Part shown: positions 1 through 10,493 of the stretch, piece after piece
Numbering within the stretch: the stretch's first letter is position 1
How the letters are laid out: every line of letters starts with the position of its first letter
Source: Sclerotiophoma versabilis
Lineage: Eukaryota; Ascomycota; Dothideomycetes; Pleosporales; Didymellaceae
Direction of reading: 5' to 3'
Assembly (NCBI GenBank): GCA_012274445.1
Contig: JAAROD010000095.1
Coordinates: 744,001 to 808,000, forward strand
DNA: 64,000 nt
Made by a program: the position numbers and the translations under genes
Notes under the pieces: generated by a model
Seen by the model: only the letters and a program-made list of their open reading frames with translations
Databases searched by the model: none
Told to the model about the DNA's origin: nothing

Positions 1-185
1 AGGGGACTCAAGAGAAATGGGTAGAGTATTAGTTTATAGATGCCGTAGAGCACGAAGTTGAAGGCCAGAAATGCAAGGAAGAAAGATACCAGTGTGCCTT
101 TCACAGCGACGCTGGGAAGAAAATAAAAAGCAAGGACTGACTCCAGCACAGCTGCCAGAGCTACGTTTGCGGGTGTAACCTCCAT
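1..185 (-). CDS. Cytochrome P450, N-terminal fragment (runs off window)
   Basis: Partial gene. Read on the minus strand from the ATG at 185, the frame stays open for 61 codons to the window edge. The peptide starts MEVTPANVALAAVLE. It has two hydrophobic stretches (about residues 6-25 and 29-48) followed by YKLILYPFLLSP, the membrane-anchor plus basic/proline hinge typical of fungal microsomal P450s. The haem-binding domain would lie outside the window, so no catalytic residue is visible. If the assignment is right, the protein sits in the ER membrane with a cytosolic haem domain. Another membrane protein could share this start, so the call rests on the anchor pattern only. A different P450 C-terminus lies at the other end of the window. 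Confidence 0.5.
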   Translation of the reverse strand, partial: MEVTPANVALAAVLESVLAFYFLPSVAVKGTLVSFFLAFLAFNFVLYGIYKLILYPFLLSP

Positions 186-1212
186 TGTGATGGTTTAGAG
201 GCCAGTGTAGGGTGAGGTCTAGAGGTCAGTGCAGGGCGAACACCGTAGTTATAAGTACATATGTGGTTTCAGGATCAGCTTGCATGTGCTTTCGTGGTAG
301 TCGAAACAATGAAGAGCATTGTGGCTTTTCACAGCTTCTGACGTCAATCGTATGAGCTGCCTCGGGTCGGACGACAGAAGGACTCCGAACTTTGTCACGG
401 AATGGCATTCTTCCGACTCGTCAAACGAGGCAGTCGCTGCGATGGTCAGCAGGACCCTTGATACAATCCCCGTCCGCGAATACGTCTGGTCCCACAGTTT
501 AAGTAAGTGGGGCAAATATGGGATTCTGTTGGTCTTAATGGCAATGTTGAAATGCGAATGTGTCGAGGGAAGAGGCCGTACGGGTGCCGGGTTGAAGTTT
601 AACTTCTCAAAGGGCCGAGGCTCGTTTCACACGCACATGTTGAGCTTTTCCCTCACCGGTCTTCGCTCCATGATAAATACATTGTAGCAGGCATCATTAA
701 AGTTCACTTGCAAGGAGGAGTCATGTAGTTCAGCTTCGCAAGCCCTACCAATTCTGTTTTGTCTTGTGATACCAGGCAGCAGCGAAGCTCTGTCTGCGGG
801 GCCTTGCCTCAGCTCTTCATAAAGTTATCGCTTTCGGTCTTACTCGAGTTACTCGGTACTAGGACATTAAAGAGCTAACTTTACACCTTTCAATAGCCTT
901 ATCTGACAAGGTTGGGCATCTGCAGCGTTAGGAGGATTTGACACCGTTCACGTTTCTCTGGAAGGGCGACCCTGGCCACCACCAAAATCAAGAATTCAAT
1001 CGATATCGTTGAACTTGCAAAGAGGAATATTGTCCTGAGATCACTTAAAGGCTTCCAAGGGAGCATGAGAAGGTTGAGGATTTAAAGAAGTGGATTCTAT
1101 ATTCTATTCATTATCATCGTAGTAGGTGCGATACTTCTTCCTTTGAGACGTCAGCCGCCCTAGGTGAAGTCGACTCGGCGCTTGGAACCTTGTGCTCAAA
1201 CATCCAGGCTAT
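186..1212. other. Intergenic, P450 promoter side and SDR 3' flank
   Basis: About 1 kb between the P450 start and the SDR stop. Short open frames exist on both strands (for example 319-687 plus), but none shows a recognisable domain or plausible splice partners. I see no repeat, RNA gene or mobile element here. Confidence 0.4.
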
Positions 1213-2354
1213 CTACCGAGCGTTGTTCCTGGGCGCCTCGGTGGGCGGGCCGGTTGGTGTTGTGTAGCACTTGGTCATACCGCCATCGACAACGAAGTCT
1301 GTGCCGTTGACGAAGCTGGCCTCGTCGCTAGCCAAAAAGAGGACTGCCTGAGCCTGCTCGATAGCCTCACCAAATCGGCCAGAGGGGAAGTGGACTTCAC
1401 GGCGGTGTCGCTTCTCAGCGTCGTCACCGAGCCAGTCCTGGAGCAGGGGAGTGCTAAGATGATTAGTATGCAGGCAAAGATGGAGCTGCTGGAGGGGCTT
1501 ACTTCAACGGCGCAGGGCACAGCGAGTTGAATCTGAATCCCTCTCTGGCGTGCACCATAGCCAGCTCTCTCGTCAACGCCAAAACCGCACCCTTGCTAGC
1601 TGTGTAGGCCAGCTGAGGTGTAGCAGAGCCGACGAGACCGACGACGCTGGCGGTGTTGATAACGCTCGCTTTCTTCTTGCCGTGCTTACGGAAGCTCAGA
1701 ACAGCGTGCTTGCTGCCGAACCATACACCCTTGACGTTAATGGCTTGTGTCAGATCCCAGATCTTCTCTGGTGTGTTGACAGCGTCGTCATCATCAGCGT
1801 GCATTATGCCGGCGTTGTTGAAGATGATGTCCAGACCGCCCCAGGAGTCGACGTGGGCTACCATGGCTTCGACATCAGATTCCTTGGAAACATCGCAGAT
1901 CCTGGTATCGACCTTGAGGGCTTTGGCACCTGGTACTACTTCGTGGAGCTTGGCCAGTGCCTTGTCAAGCGCAGGGCCGGAGATGTCAGAAAGGAGGACA
2001 TTGGCGCCCTCACGTGCGAAGAGGATGGATGTCTCAAGACCGATGCCGCTGTGCGGTGTTAGCTCCAGTCCAATGAACGCCTTTCACCCAGTTCCATTGG
2101 TGTCGATTCTCGTGGATGTTGATGCCAAGGTCCTGAAAAGTCTGATAGGCTCGCAGTGGTGGTGGCGTCTTCGCCACGGTTGGCTTTCCGCATTTTCCCA
2201 GGCTTCCAACCCTCCAGAATCGTCCATCTCGTTGAAGGGTCATGTTTGCGAAGATTGTCGATGCGGACTATGCGGTTGTTCCGCAGGATGCAAGATATGG
2301 CACTTACCCAGCGGCGCCGGTGACAATAGCGTTCTTTCCTTCAAGACGGCCCAT
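1213..2354 (-). CDS. Short-chain dehydrogenase/reductase (classical SDR)
   Basis: Three-exon NAD(P)-dependent oxidoreductase of 277 aa. Exons on the minus strand are 2308-2354, 1503-2048 and 1213-1453, with introns of 259 and 49 nt bounded by GTAAG and CACAG/TTAG. The first join creates the dinucleotide motif TGAAGGIG near residues 11-18. NNAG follows in the middle, then the catalytic set: Ser of the TASVVGLVG segment and Tyr-x-x-x-Lys in YTASK. The C-terminal part has the usual ASFVNGTDFVVDGG element. This is normal classical-SDR length, and the substrate cannot be read from sequence. The first intron is long for this window; its sites are good and the join restores the glycine motif exactly. 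It diverges from the glutamine-synthetase-like gene across 1 kb. Confidence 0.88.
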
Positions 2355-3395
2355 GTTGAATTTGCAGAGTGTCAATGGTAAAGGAGGAGGGGTATGGGAG
2401 TGGTATCAGAGATCTGGGCGGGTGTTAGAGGCGGTGTTTGAAGTTTTATAGTCACGATGGTTCATATTAGTCATATTATCAAGGCGGGAGGCGTCATCTC
2501 TTTGTCAACGGGGAAGGTTTGCCAGGGCAGCACCAGGATCCGGGATGGCATACCTGTGATGGATGAGGTGTTTGTAGATGTCGTGGAGGTGGTGAGGGCG
2601 GCGTTTGAAGCGTCAATTGAAGTGTATGAAACGTTTGCGGATGGTGACGGCCGGTGGTATTGAGGGTCCCCCGAACCGACATCGGCAGAGATAGGTAACG
2701 GACGATAAGGGACACGGTCGGCGACGGGCGCGCGCAGCCAGGACGGAGGCACCCCAGAGCGGTGAGAGAGACGCTCGAGCAGCATCGTCCATGATCGCGT
2801 GGCTCCCGTGTGCGCGCCTCAACAGCGCCCGATGCTGTCACGGCTGCCACGACTGTCACGGCTGTCTACATGGAGTGGTACAAGGTGTCGAGGCGAAGGT
2901 ACCCCGCCATCAGGGGTGACATCACAGCGGCGAGGTTTGGCGGGGCATCACGGTGTTGCTTGGGGAGATGGGTGTCGCGCGGGCTGTCAGAACATGGCAA
3001 GAGAGAAACGGTAGATAGCGGAGGTGCAGGCATCTGCCGTCCTTTATACGCAGCCTGCACAACGCTCGAGAGGGCGTAGGCGGTACTGCGCGCTAGCGAG
3101 CAGTTTCCCTCCCGACGCGCCTCCGCCGTCGTCATTGGCCCCGCTGCGGCCTCCGCTCAGCTATCGCGTCCACGGCGCAGACAGCTGGAGCTTGCAGGCC
3201 GCGTGCCCGCACCCGTACCTGTCGGCGAAACCTGCTGCTGCCGTCCTTGACTGCTGCTCGTCCCCGCTGCCCTCCCTGCTACGTCCTCGCTGCCTTGCTC
3301 TGCTCTCGTCTGCCCCCCTCTGCCCCCCTCTACCCTCCTCTCTGCCCCCCCCCCCCCTCTGACCTCCTCCCCCGCACCGCCCGCACCCGCCCCCC
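2355..3395. promoter_or_regulatory. Divergent intergenic region, SDR and GS-like gene
   Basis: About 1 kb between two outward-facing starts (SDR at 2354, GS-like gene at 3396), so it must hold both promoters. The last 80 bases before the plus-strand ATG are strongly pyrimidine-rich (CT/C runs), a common feature of fungal core promoters near the transcription start. No coding signal is convincing inside. Confidence 0.45.
3345..3357. repeat. Poly-C run (13 C)
   Basis: A run of thirteen C within a pyrimidine-rich tract, about 40 bases upstream of the GS-like start codon. Confidence 0.8.
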
Positions 3396-4908
3396 ATGGC
3401 CGAGGACAAGCCGATAACGGTCGAGTCTCTGCCAGAGCTGCTCAAGAACGATGTCGCCGTCAAGGTCGCCGGCGTCGACGTGGACGGCATGCTGCGCGGC
3501 AAGCTCATGGCCAAGAAGAAGTTCCTGTCGATCGCAAAGGACGGCTTTGGCTTCTGCAGCGTCGTCTTTGGCTGGGACATGCACGACCAGACCTACTTCC
3601 GCGAGCTCGGCGTGTCCAACAAGGAAAACGGCTACCGCGACCTGATCGCCGTCCCCGACCTGGCCTCCTTCCGCCGCATTCCCTGGGAGAACAACGTGCC
3701 CTTCTTCCTCGTCTCCTTCCACGACCCCGACACCCACGAGACCCTGCACGCATGTCCCCGCAGTCTGCTGAAGCGCGCCGTCGACAGGCTGAAGGACAAC
3801 GGCTACGGCGCCATGGCCGGTGCCGAGTACGAGTTCTACCAGTTCCGGGCGCCGCAAACCCACGACGGACCCGAGCGGAACTCGAGTGGAACCGCGACCT
3901 TCCTGAGGGAGAACCCGGTGAATGCGCTGCCCAGCCTGACCGAAGGCATGTTTGGCTACAGCATCACACGGACCGTCCACAACCAGGACTACTTCTACGG
4001 CATCTTCGACGCCTGCGAGAAGTTCAACTGCGGGATCGAGGGATGGCACACCGAGTCCGGGCCTGGTGTCTTCGAAGCCGTGAGCACTGCCCCCGCGCAA
4101 CACACTGCCCCACTCACTGACACACAATGAACAGGCCCTCCAGTTCGGCGAAATCAGCGCCATGGCAGACAAGGCCTCTCTCTTCAAGCTCGTCGTCAAG
4201 TCACTGGGCTCGCAGTTCGGCATAACACCCTGCTTCATGGCGAAACCGCGCCAAGGCTTGCCGGGAAACAGCGGCCACATGCACGTCTCCATCGTCGACA
4301 GCTCGGGCAAGAACCTCTTTGCGCGCGAAACCGAGGATACGAGCGCTCCATACAGCGACATCCGCTACCTGAGCGACCTCGGCCGCCACTTCCTCGCAGG
4401 CCTCATCCACGGCCTTCCCGACATAATGCCCATCCTCGCCCCCAACGTGAACTCGTACAAGCGCCTGGTCGAGAACTTCTGGGCCCCTGTGACCGTCTCT
4501 TGGGGCCTCGAGCACCGCGCCGCGTCCATCAGACTCATTGCGCCGCCCACAGCGAGCGCAAAGGCCACCCGTTTCGAGGTCCGCGTGCCCGGTGCAGACA
4601 CCAACCCGCACCTTGTGCTCGCTGCCATCCTAGCGCTGGGCTGGAGGGGCATTGAGAAGAAGCTGGAGATCTCGATACCGCCGCTGGGCAAGGGGGAGGA
4701 TGTCGGCGGCGCGGCGGACAAAGGAGAGCGACTGGCAAAGAGTCTGAAAGAGGCAACGGACAAGTTCATGAGGAAGGAGAGCGTGGCGAGAGAGGTGTTT
4801 GGGGATGATTTTGTCGACCACTTCGGCGGGACGAGAGAGCACGAGATCAGGCTTTGGGACGAGGCCGTCACGGACTGGGAGGTCAGGCGGTACATCGAGA
4901 CGGTGTAG
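3396..4908 (+). CDS. Glutamine-synthetase-family ligase (type I-like)
   Basis: Two exons, 3396-4079 and 4135-4908, joined across a 55-nt intron (GTGAGC...AACAG), giving 485 aa. The domain order is that of bacterial-type GS I and the ligase half of FluG: a beta-grasp N-terminus of about 110 aa, then the catalytic barrel. Visible active-site elements are GAEYEFY (metal), HTESGPGVFEAA (metal and glutamate site, spanning the intron), GNSGHMHVS, NSYKRL, RAASIRLI and the late TRFEVRVPGADTNPHL. All key positions look intact, so an ATP-dependent amide or gamma-glutamyl ligase is expected. Length matches GS I-like fungal proteins rather than the 350-aa eukaryotic GS, so this is probably not the assimilatory enzyme. 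It lacks the amidohydrolase half of FluG. Convergent with the downstream aldehyde dehydrogenase (99 nt apart). Confidence 0.92.
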
Positions 4909-5007
4909 ACGCGGACATGATTGCGGACCTTTCTTATATATTATGATACCAGATACGACGTTGGGTATATCCATCTATATTACTCTGCGAACCACCAAGA
5001 CCACCAG

Positions 5008-6840
5008 CTACAGTCCAGTAATCCCCTTCAGCCCTCTCAGCTTCCCCCGCCAGTCTGGAGCGTACCCCAGCCAGACAATACCTTGTGCCATACTCCACGC
5101 CTTCTTCCCCGCCCCGGCACCCTGGAGCGGTATATCCATAAGCGGCGGAATACTAGTCTTGACACCCGGCCACCGATCTCTCGTGACGGCCTTCATATTG
5201 CACAGACTCCTCAACCCCTCCTTACCTGCAAAACGTCCATAGCCGCTCCCCTTGACGCCGCCAAACGGCAGCTGCACCATGTACGTAACAGCAAAGTCGT
5301 TCACAGCGACCATGCCAGCGTGTACATGGCGCACCACGCGCTCGAGGTCAGATGTGAAAGAGCCGTACACGCTGGCGCCGAGGGCGTAGATGGTGCTGTT
5401 TGCTATGGAAATCGCCTCGGAGACGGACGTTGCGCGCATGAGCAGGAAGACAGGAGCGAAGAGCTCTTGTTGCGCGATTTTCATGCACGGAGTCACATCG
5501 GCGAGGAAGGTGGGCGTGAAGTAGTGACCTTGCGGGTGAGAGGGATGAGTGTAGCGTTTGCCGCCTGCGAGGAGGCGGGCCCCGTTTTTCACCGCGTCTT
5601 CGATGAGCGCCTCGAGGTTGGCGAAGCTGGCGGAGGAGATCGAGGCGCCCACGTCGACGGGTGTGTCTGGAGAGTCGGTGAGGATGGAGCCAGGTTTCAG
5701 GGCGCGAATCTTGGGCGTAAGATATTCGACGAGACGGTCGTGGACCTTGGGGAGGGCGATGACGCGCTCAATTCCGATGCAGTTTTGGCCGGCGGATTGG
5801 AAGGTACCGCGCATGAGGATGCTGGCTACGCGCTTGAAATTGCTGTCTGACAGGTCGTCGAGTAAGATGGCTGGATCTTTACCGCCGAGCTCAACGCATA
5901 CTGGCGTCAGTGCTTTTGCAGCGGAGGCACAGACGTGGTGCGCAACCTGTCGAGAGCCGATGAAGGTGATGTGGCTGATGAGGGGATGGCTTGTCAAGTG
6001 GTCGGCGACGTCGGGCCAGCAGACGACTGACTGCACAATGTCGGGAGAGTGACCGCATGCCTCCAGGGCGCGAGTTACGATGGAAGCGAAGTAGGACGAG
6101 GACCAGGCGGTAGCTTCGGAGCCCTTGACAACGATAGCATTGCCGGCGAAGATGGAGGCGATGATGGGCGAGACCAGGTTGTGGAAGGGATAGTTCCAGG
6201 AGACGCAGGCTGCCACGACACCCAGCGGCTGGTACATGACCTCGTTCCATTTGTACATCATGAGCAAGTTGGTCGCTCTACGCTCGCTCTTGAGGCTTTC
6301 TTCGCCATGTCTTATCGTCCATCGCAGCTTTTCTGTCGTCACCAGGATCTCGCCCAGTGCTGCGTCCACCATTGTCTTGCCCGAGTCCAGACATGCCACT
6401 CTTACAATTGTCTCCTGATTTTCGAGAACAAACTTGAGCATCGTCTTGAGGACTCTCCTGCGCTCGGCGAAAGTCGTCTGCGCCCATTGGACCTGTGCCT
6501 CCTTCGCCTTCTCGATGGCGCGGTCGATGCCCTCGGCGGTGGATGGATGGACGCGCCCAAGGGCTTCACCAGTTGCTGGGGCATAGCACTGGATGAGTGA
6601 CGAGCCGGAGACCTGGACGTGTCAATTGATAGCGCCTCGGAGCCCGGAGAAGCTTCGTACCTTCAGCGTAGGCTCCTGAAGCACTTGGCCCCTCCAGCCA
6701 GGCTGCGCTTGCTCGGGCGGCGTGACATGGTACGGTACTGGCGCTTCTACTTCTGTCCGGAGCAGCAGATATAGAAAGCAGAGTGTCGCTGCACCGACAG
6801 CACCGAGCACGAAGCTGCCGTACTCGTCCAGGCTGTCCAT
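5008..6840 (-). CDS. Membrane-anchored aldehyde dehydrogenase (Msc7-like)
   Basis: Two exons on the minus strand, 6661-6840 and 5008-6612, with a 48-nt intron (GTACGA...TCCAG), giving 594 aa. An N-terminal hydrophobic helix (about residues 9-27, FVLGAVGAATLCFLYLLL) precedes the ALDH fold, as in yeast Msc7 and its fungal relatives. Catalytic features are present: WNYPFHN, KGSEAT, FIGSRQVAH, the general base in VELGGKDP and the nucleophile in SAGQNCIG, then PFGGVKGSGYGR near the C-terminus. It should oxidise an aldehyde to the acid with NAD(P)+, probably from a membrane; substrate unknown. The start at 6840 is the ATG directly before the membrane helix. The tail faces the GS-like gene, and the 5' side diverges from the PEBP-like gene. 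Confidence 0.93.
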
Positions 6841-7411
6841 GATGCGCAATGGCAGCAATGCTGTCGGTCGACGATCATTGGACCCTGAAACTTCTTGGAG
6901 CGTGCAACGCGTGATCACCTGCAACGGCACGCCGCACCTCGGAGAGCTTCACCGCCCTGCGCTTCTTCGAACACAGCCACCACAAGAGAAAGAAAAGAAC
7001 CCCGCAAATCGTTTCGCGTGCCTGATGATCCATCCGAGCCCAAGCCGCCCGGCATCGTCGCTACCGAAACGCGCCTGAAACCGAAACAGCTGACAAGACG
7101 TCGAGCATGCCAGTACCGACACCTCAAGCGTCAATCGTCCAGAAAGTAGCGAATCATCAGAAAGCAAGCCTTGTATGGCATGCCGCAGGCCTTGCTGCCA
7201 TCTGAGGCAGTGAACGCCTGTTTGGGCAGTGCTTGGCATCGATGCTCAAAATGTCTTCATGCCAGCGTCGAGTGATGTATAAGAGCCTGAAGGTAAGGCT
7301 ACTGGCTGTAGAATTATCCCTAAGCTCTACTGCTGTATCAGTTCCCACAACAAGCACAGCTGTAGTCATCATCATCCACCTGTCTCTGATTGTTTGATCA
7401 TCTTCATAAAC
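6841..7411. promoter_or_regulatory. Divergent intergenic region, ALDH and PEBP-like gene
   Basis: 571 bases between two outward-facing start codons. A TATAAG element at 7278-7283 lies about 130 bases upstream of the PEBP-like ATG and is a plausible TATA box for it. Nothing coding is supported. Confidence 0.4.
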
Positions 7412-8437
7412 ATGGCTTTCCGCTTCACCCAGCAGGCCATCCTGGTAGCAGCCCTGTTCTCAACAGCATTAGCACAGAGTCCGAACATCATACCATCAGA
7501 CCTCAGTGCTGGCTTCAATGACAAGGAAGTCCAAGTCTCCTTCTCCGACAAAGCTGTGGATGGTTTCGCATCTGGCACAACCTTCGAGAAAGATGCCGTA
7601 GTATCTGAACCAACATTTGCCCTCGGCGACAGCAACGGCATTTCACCTAGCACGCTTTACACCCTCATCATGGTCGATACCACCTGCACCAACGCCAGGA
7701 AGTTGCACTATGCGCGCTCCAACTTTAAGTTCGCTTTTGCTGGCGGAACGAACATTAAGACCGATTCCCCACCGCTTTTGGACTACAAGGCACCTGGTGC
7801 GTTTGGCGAGCAGGGAGATGACCGGCAATACGTGTTTCTGATGTACACCAATCCGCAACGGAGAGAGTTCGCCGAGATGCAGTTGCCGGCTGACGGGGAA
7901 GTCTTTGACGTCAAGAAGTTCCAAGGTGATAACGGACTGAAAGATCCAGTGGCCGGAGTAGGAATGGTGGTGAAGTTGGGTGGATCGGCGGACTGTGGAG
8001 GGGAGGGCGCGATCCAGTCGTCCTCAGGACTGCCTACTACAGCTCCTGTAACGAGTTCCAGTGGTGTGAGCACGCCAGTCAGGTCGAGCGTGACGACTAT
8101 AGCGACACCAGTACAGACTTCGAGCTCAACTGGGAGTGCGTCGGTCTCCTCGTCAACGCTTCCTAGTGCTGACGAAGAGCAAGGTGTCGCACCTACAAAT
8201 CTTGTCGGGACCCCAGCCTCAACAGCACCTTCGACAGTGCTGCAGACCGACGGGGCAGATGCAACCTCGGCAGCTTCGATTGCTAGCTTCAGTAGCGTGC
8301 GAGCGACTACAACTGGGTCTCCGACAACCAGCGGCGGACCCGTTGAGCAGACTGCCAACGCTGCTCCTGGAACACTACTCGGACAAGGCGCATTTGCAGC
8401 GCAGGTACTAGTCGTTGCTGGAGCATTGATGTGGTGA
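7412..8437 (+). CDS. Secreted PEBP-like protein with GPI-type tail
   Basis: Single exon, 341 aa. Residues 1-21 are a signal peptide with cleavage after ALA (LFSTALA/QS). Residues about 22-205 resemble the phosphatidylethanolamine-binding protein fold: YTLIMVD, the RKLHYARSNF segment in place of the usual ligand-pocket histidine strand, and QYVFLMY. The canonical DPDAP motif is replaced by VDTTCTNA, so ligand binding may differ. Residues about 210-315 are a Ser/Thr-rich linker suited to O-mannosylation. The last 20 residues are hydrophobic after a small-residue site (ANAAPG), as expected for GPI attachment. Likely a wall or plasma-membrane surface protein. The start is the ATG at 7412; upstream in-frame codons lack ATG. 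Confidence 0.8.
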   Translation: MAFRFTQQAILVAALFSTALAQSPNIIPSDLSAGFNDKEVQVSFSDKAVDGFASGTTFEKDAVVSEPTFALGDSNGISPSTLYTLIMVDTTCTNARKLHYARSNFKFAFAGGTNIKTDSPPLLDYKAPGAFGEQGDDRQYVFLMYTNPQRREFAEMQLPADGEVFDVKKFQGDNGLKDPVAGVGMVVKLGGSADCGGEGAIQSSSGLPTTAPVTSSSGVSTPVRSSVTTIATPVQTSSSTGSASVSSSTLPSADEEQGVAPTNLVGTPASTAPSTVLQTDGADATSAASIASFSSVRATTTGSPTTSGGPVEQTANAAPGTLLGQGAFAAQVLVVAGALMW

Positions 8438-8699
8438 GACTATGATCTGATGCTCTGCGATGTTTCATTTGTTTTGCTATCGATACCCCTTCCATCTTTA
8501 TAGAAACATAATGCACAACAAGCCTACCTGACCATCTCCTCACTGTAACACTGAAGCTCACAACTGAAGTGACGAGGACATCTCATCTAACAACCAGCCC
8601 CGACACCTCGACAGTCTCCCTGCTCGCCCTTCTCTGACTTCTCGATCATGTCTTTGGCGCTCTGAGCGCCTTTTCTTGCGTGTTCATCCCCCAACTCCA

Positions 8700-8987
8700 T
8701 CAAAACCCTGCTCCTCCCCACCTCTCATCCACCTCACTCACCCTTGCATACACCGTCCCACCCAACTGGCTTACAGGCCTCAGCTTTTCAATATCAACAT
8801 GACTAACCTCGTCGTTCGTCGCATCCTCTCTAACCCAGAACCGACTCGCCTCGATAAGTACATTGGCAGCGACACTCATCCCCTCCCTCTCACGATCGTG
8901 GAACTCCTTGACATCCACAACCCTCCCTTCGATACTGAACACGCTCTCTTTCACGCGGCAGGCGGCTACAGTGGAGCTCGGGACTTC
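8700..8987 (-). pseudogene. Flavin reductase-like C-terminal fragment
   Basis: On the minus strand an open stretch of 95 codons begins right after an in-frame TGA at 8988-8990 and ends at the TGA at 8700. It carries CRVKESVFSIEGRVVD, EFHDREREGMSVAANVLIEA, FWVRED and KLRPVSQLGGTVYARV. These match the C-terminal half of fungal flavoprotein-oxygenase/flavin reductase-like proteins. The FMN-binding N-terminal half (about 150 aa) is absent. Only 238 bases separate the fragment from the stop codon of the methyltransferase gene, and no missing exon fits there. I therefore read it as a truncated relic rather than a gene. Confidence 0.6.
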
Positions 8988-9225
8988 TCATTCTTGCGGA
9001 TGTGATCAGGGTTATTGGGGATTGGTCTCTGGTCAACCCGATGGCGCGGCGATGGAGCGCGACGCCAGTCGCCCCCTTCCAAAACACACCTAGGGTTGCC
9101 CTTACACAGCGTCTAGGAAACGATCAGTGCTAGTTTGAACGGCCAAGATGTTGAAGCTCAAGTGGTCGAATTGCATGTAGTGAATTTCAGCATCTAGCCC
9201 TCTCGTCGCAGCATTCAAGCAAAGA

Positions 9226-10148
9226 CTATTCTTTCACCACCTCAGCGTATGACTTCCCACCTTTCTTGACCAACTCGCCCACAACATATGGGATCGCATC
9301 CTTTGGCCCGTAGTACTTCAGGTCAAACTTATCCCACTCGCCAGCGTTTTTGAGGAAGTCCGGGGTATGTCTCTGTAGTTCGCAACCACCCATGAAGAAT
9401 GACCATCCAAGCAGCGTATACACTAGTTGCATAAACCGAGCAAGCATCCGGCCTTCGGTCCTCCATGGATTGACGACATGTTCGCAGATGATCATACGAC
9501 CGCCAGGCTTGAGAAGATGGTAAAGGCCGTTAATGGTCTTCTGTGCATGAGGTACACCGCACAAGACTCGCACGCAGCAGATCTCATCGAACACGCCATC
9601 CGACGCCAGACCGGCCCTGCCGCTGACATCCAGAATTCCGCTCTTGTACAGCGCCGGGATCAAGCTCTCAGGCTCACCGCCGCAGAGTAAGGCGTGATAC
9701 TTGTTGGCGAAACCCCTTTTCTGCACGTTCTTCAACAGGCCCTTGTGAAGATCTTCAGCAGGCTCTGCCCCGTACATGACCGTGATGCGGCTTGCGTCAA
9801 AGCGGGACAGTATCTCGCCAGAACCAGGGCCGATGTCGAGGACCACGCCTTCGCAGGCTGACAGAAGCTCCGTGAGCGGACCCGGCATATCGATCGACAT
9901 TGCTGGCCCATTCTTTATCCAAAGGCGGGCAAACGACTTGTAGCGGAGCTTGGTGAGGTTGAAGAGTGCCCATGGCCTGCGTTCGACGAAGATGAGTTCA
10001 ACAATGGTCATAAAGAAGTCTGTACATTGTCAGGTACGCTTCGTGAGTGCAAGTGCTCGGCACACGCACGATAGATAGAGGTCAGGAGTATCAACAAAGG
10101 ATGCAACAGTACTGGAATGTTGTCCTGTATCCATTTTGATTGAGGCAT
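9226..10148 (-). CDS. Membrane-anchored SAM-dependent methyltransferase (METTL7-like)
   Basis: Two exons on the minus strand, 10070-10148 and 9226-10019, with a 50-nt intron (GTGCGT, branch CTGAC, TACAG), giving 290 aa. The short first exon supplies a hydrophobic N-terminal segment (residues about 10-26, VLLHPLLILLTSIY). The body is a class I methyltransferase: motif I VVLDIGPGSGE, an acidic post-I region, and LKPGGRMIICEHV, resembling METTL7/ubiE-type enzymes. A shorter start at 10011 is possible, but an in-frame stop sits just upstream, and the two-exon model restores the membrane helix that this family usually has. Substrate unknown. The gene diverges from the AYR1-like reductase across 345 bases. 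Confidence 0.85.
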
Positions 10149-10493
10149 GGTGTGATGGTATCGCTTGTCTGGACGATGGTCGTCCTGCTAACGATAGAAG
10201 CTGTCAAGACAGGGGAGCACGCAATAGATTAGAGCTGAGGAGTAGAAGACAGGTCAGCTGAAGTAGGAGCTCCATAGCTCCTGAGGCTTTGGAGAATGCC
10301 ATCGGAGCATCGGCACCGACGTCCGGAAAGAGGAACGACAGCTTCGAAAGCAGGTGGGACGTCAGAGGGATGCGGCAGTGGGGCATCGAGTGGAGCAGGA
10401 GCAACCGAGGCATGTGGCCCAAGCTCCAAGCGCGACGACTCGGAAGTGACGGAGGGGAAGGAGACGTCCGCATAACATCTGATTGCAGTCGCA
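10149..10493. promoter_or_regulatory. Shared promoter, methyltransferase and AYR1-like gene
   Basis: 345 bases between divergent start codons, so control elements are probably shared or overlapping. Antisense open frames cross it but have no domain signature. Confidence 0.4.

Noticed and set aside
3330..4361. 343-codon minus-strand frame opposite the GS-like gene
   Set aside because: Shadow of a GC-rich coding exon; the plus-strand frame has all GS motifs.
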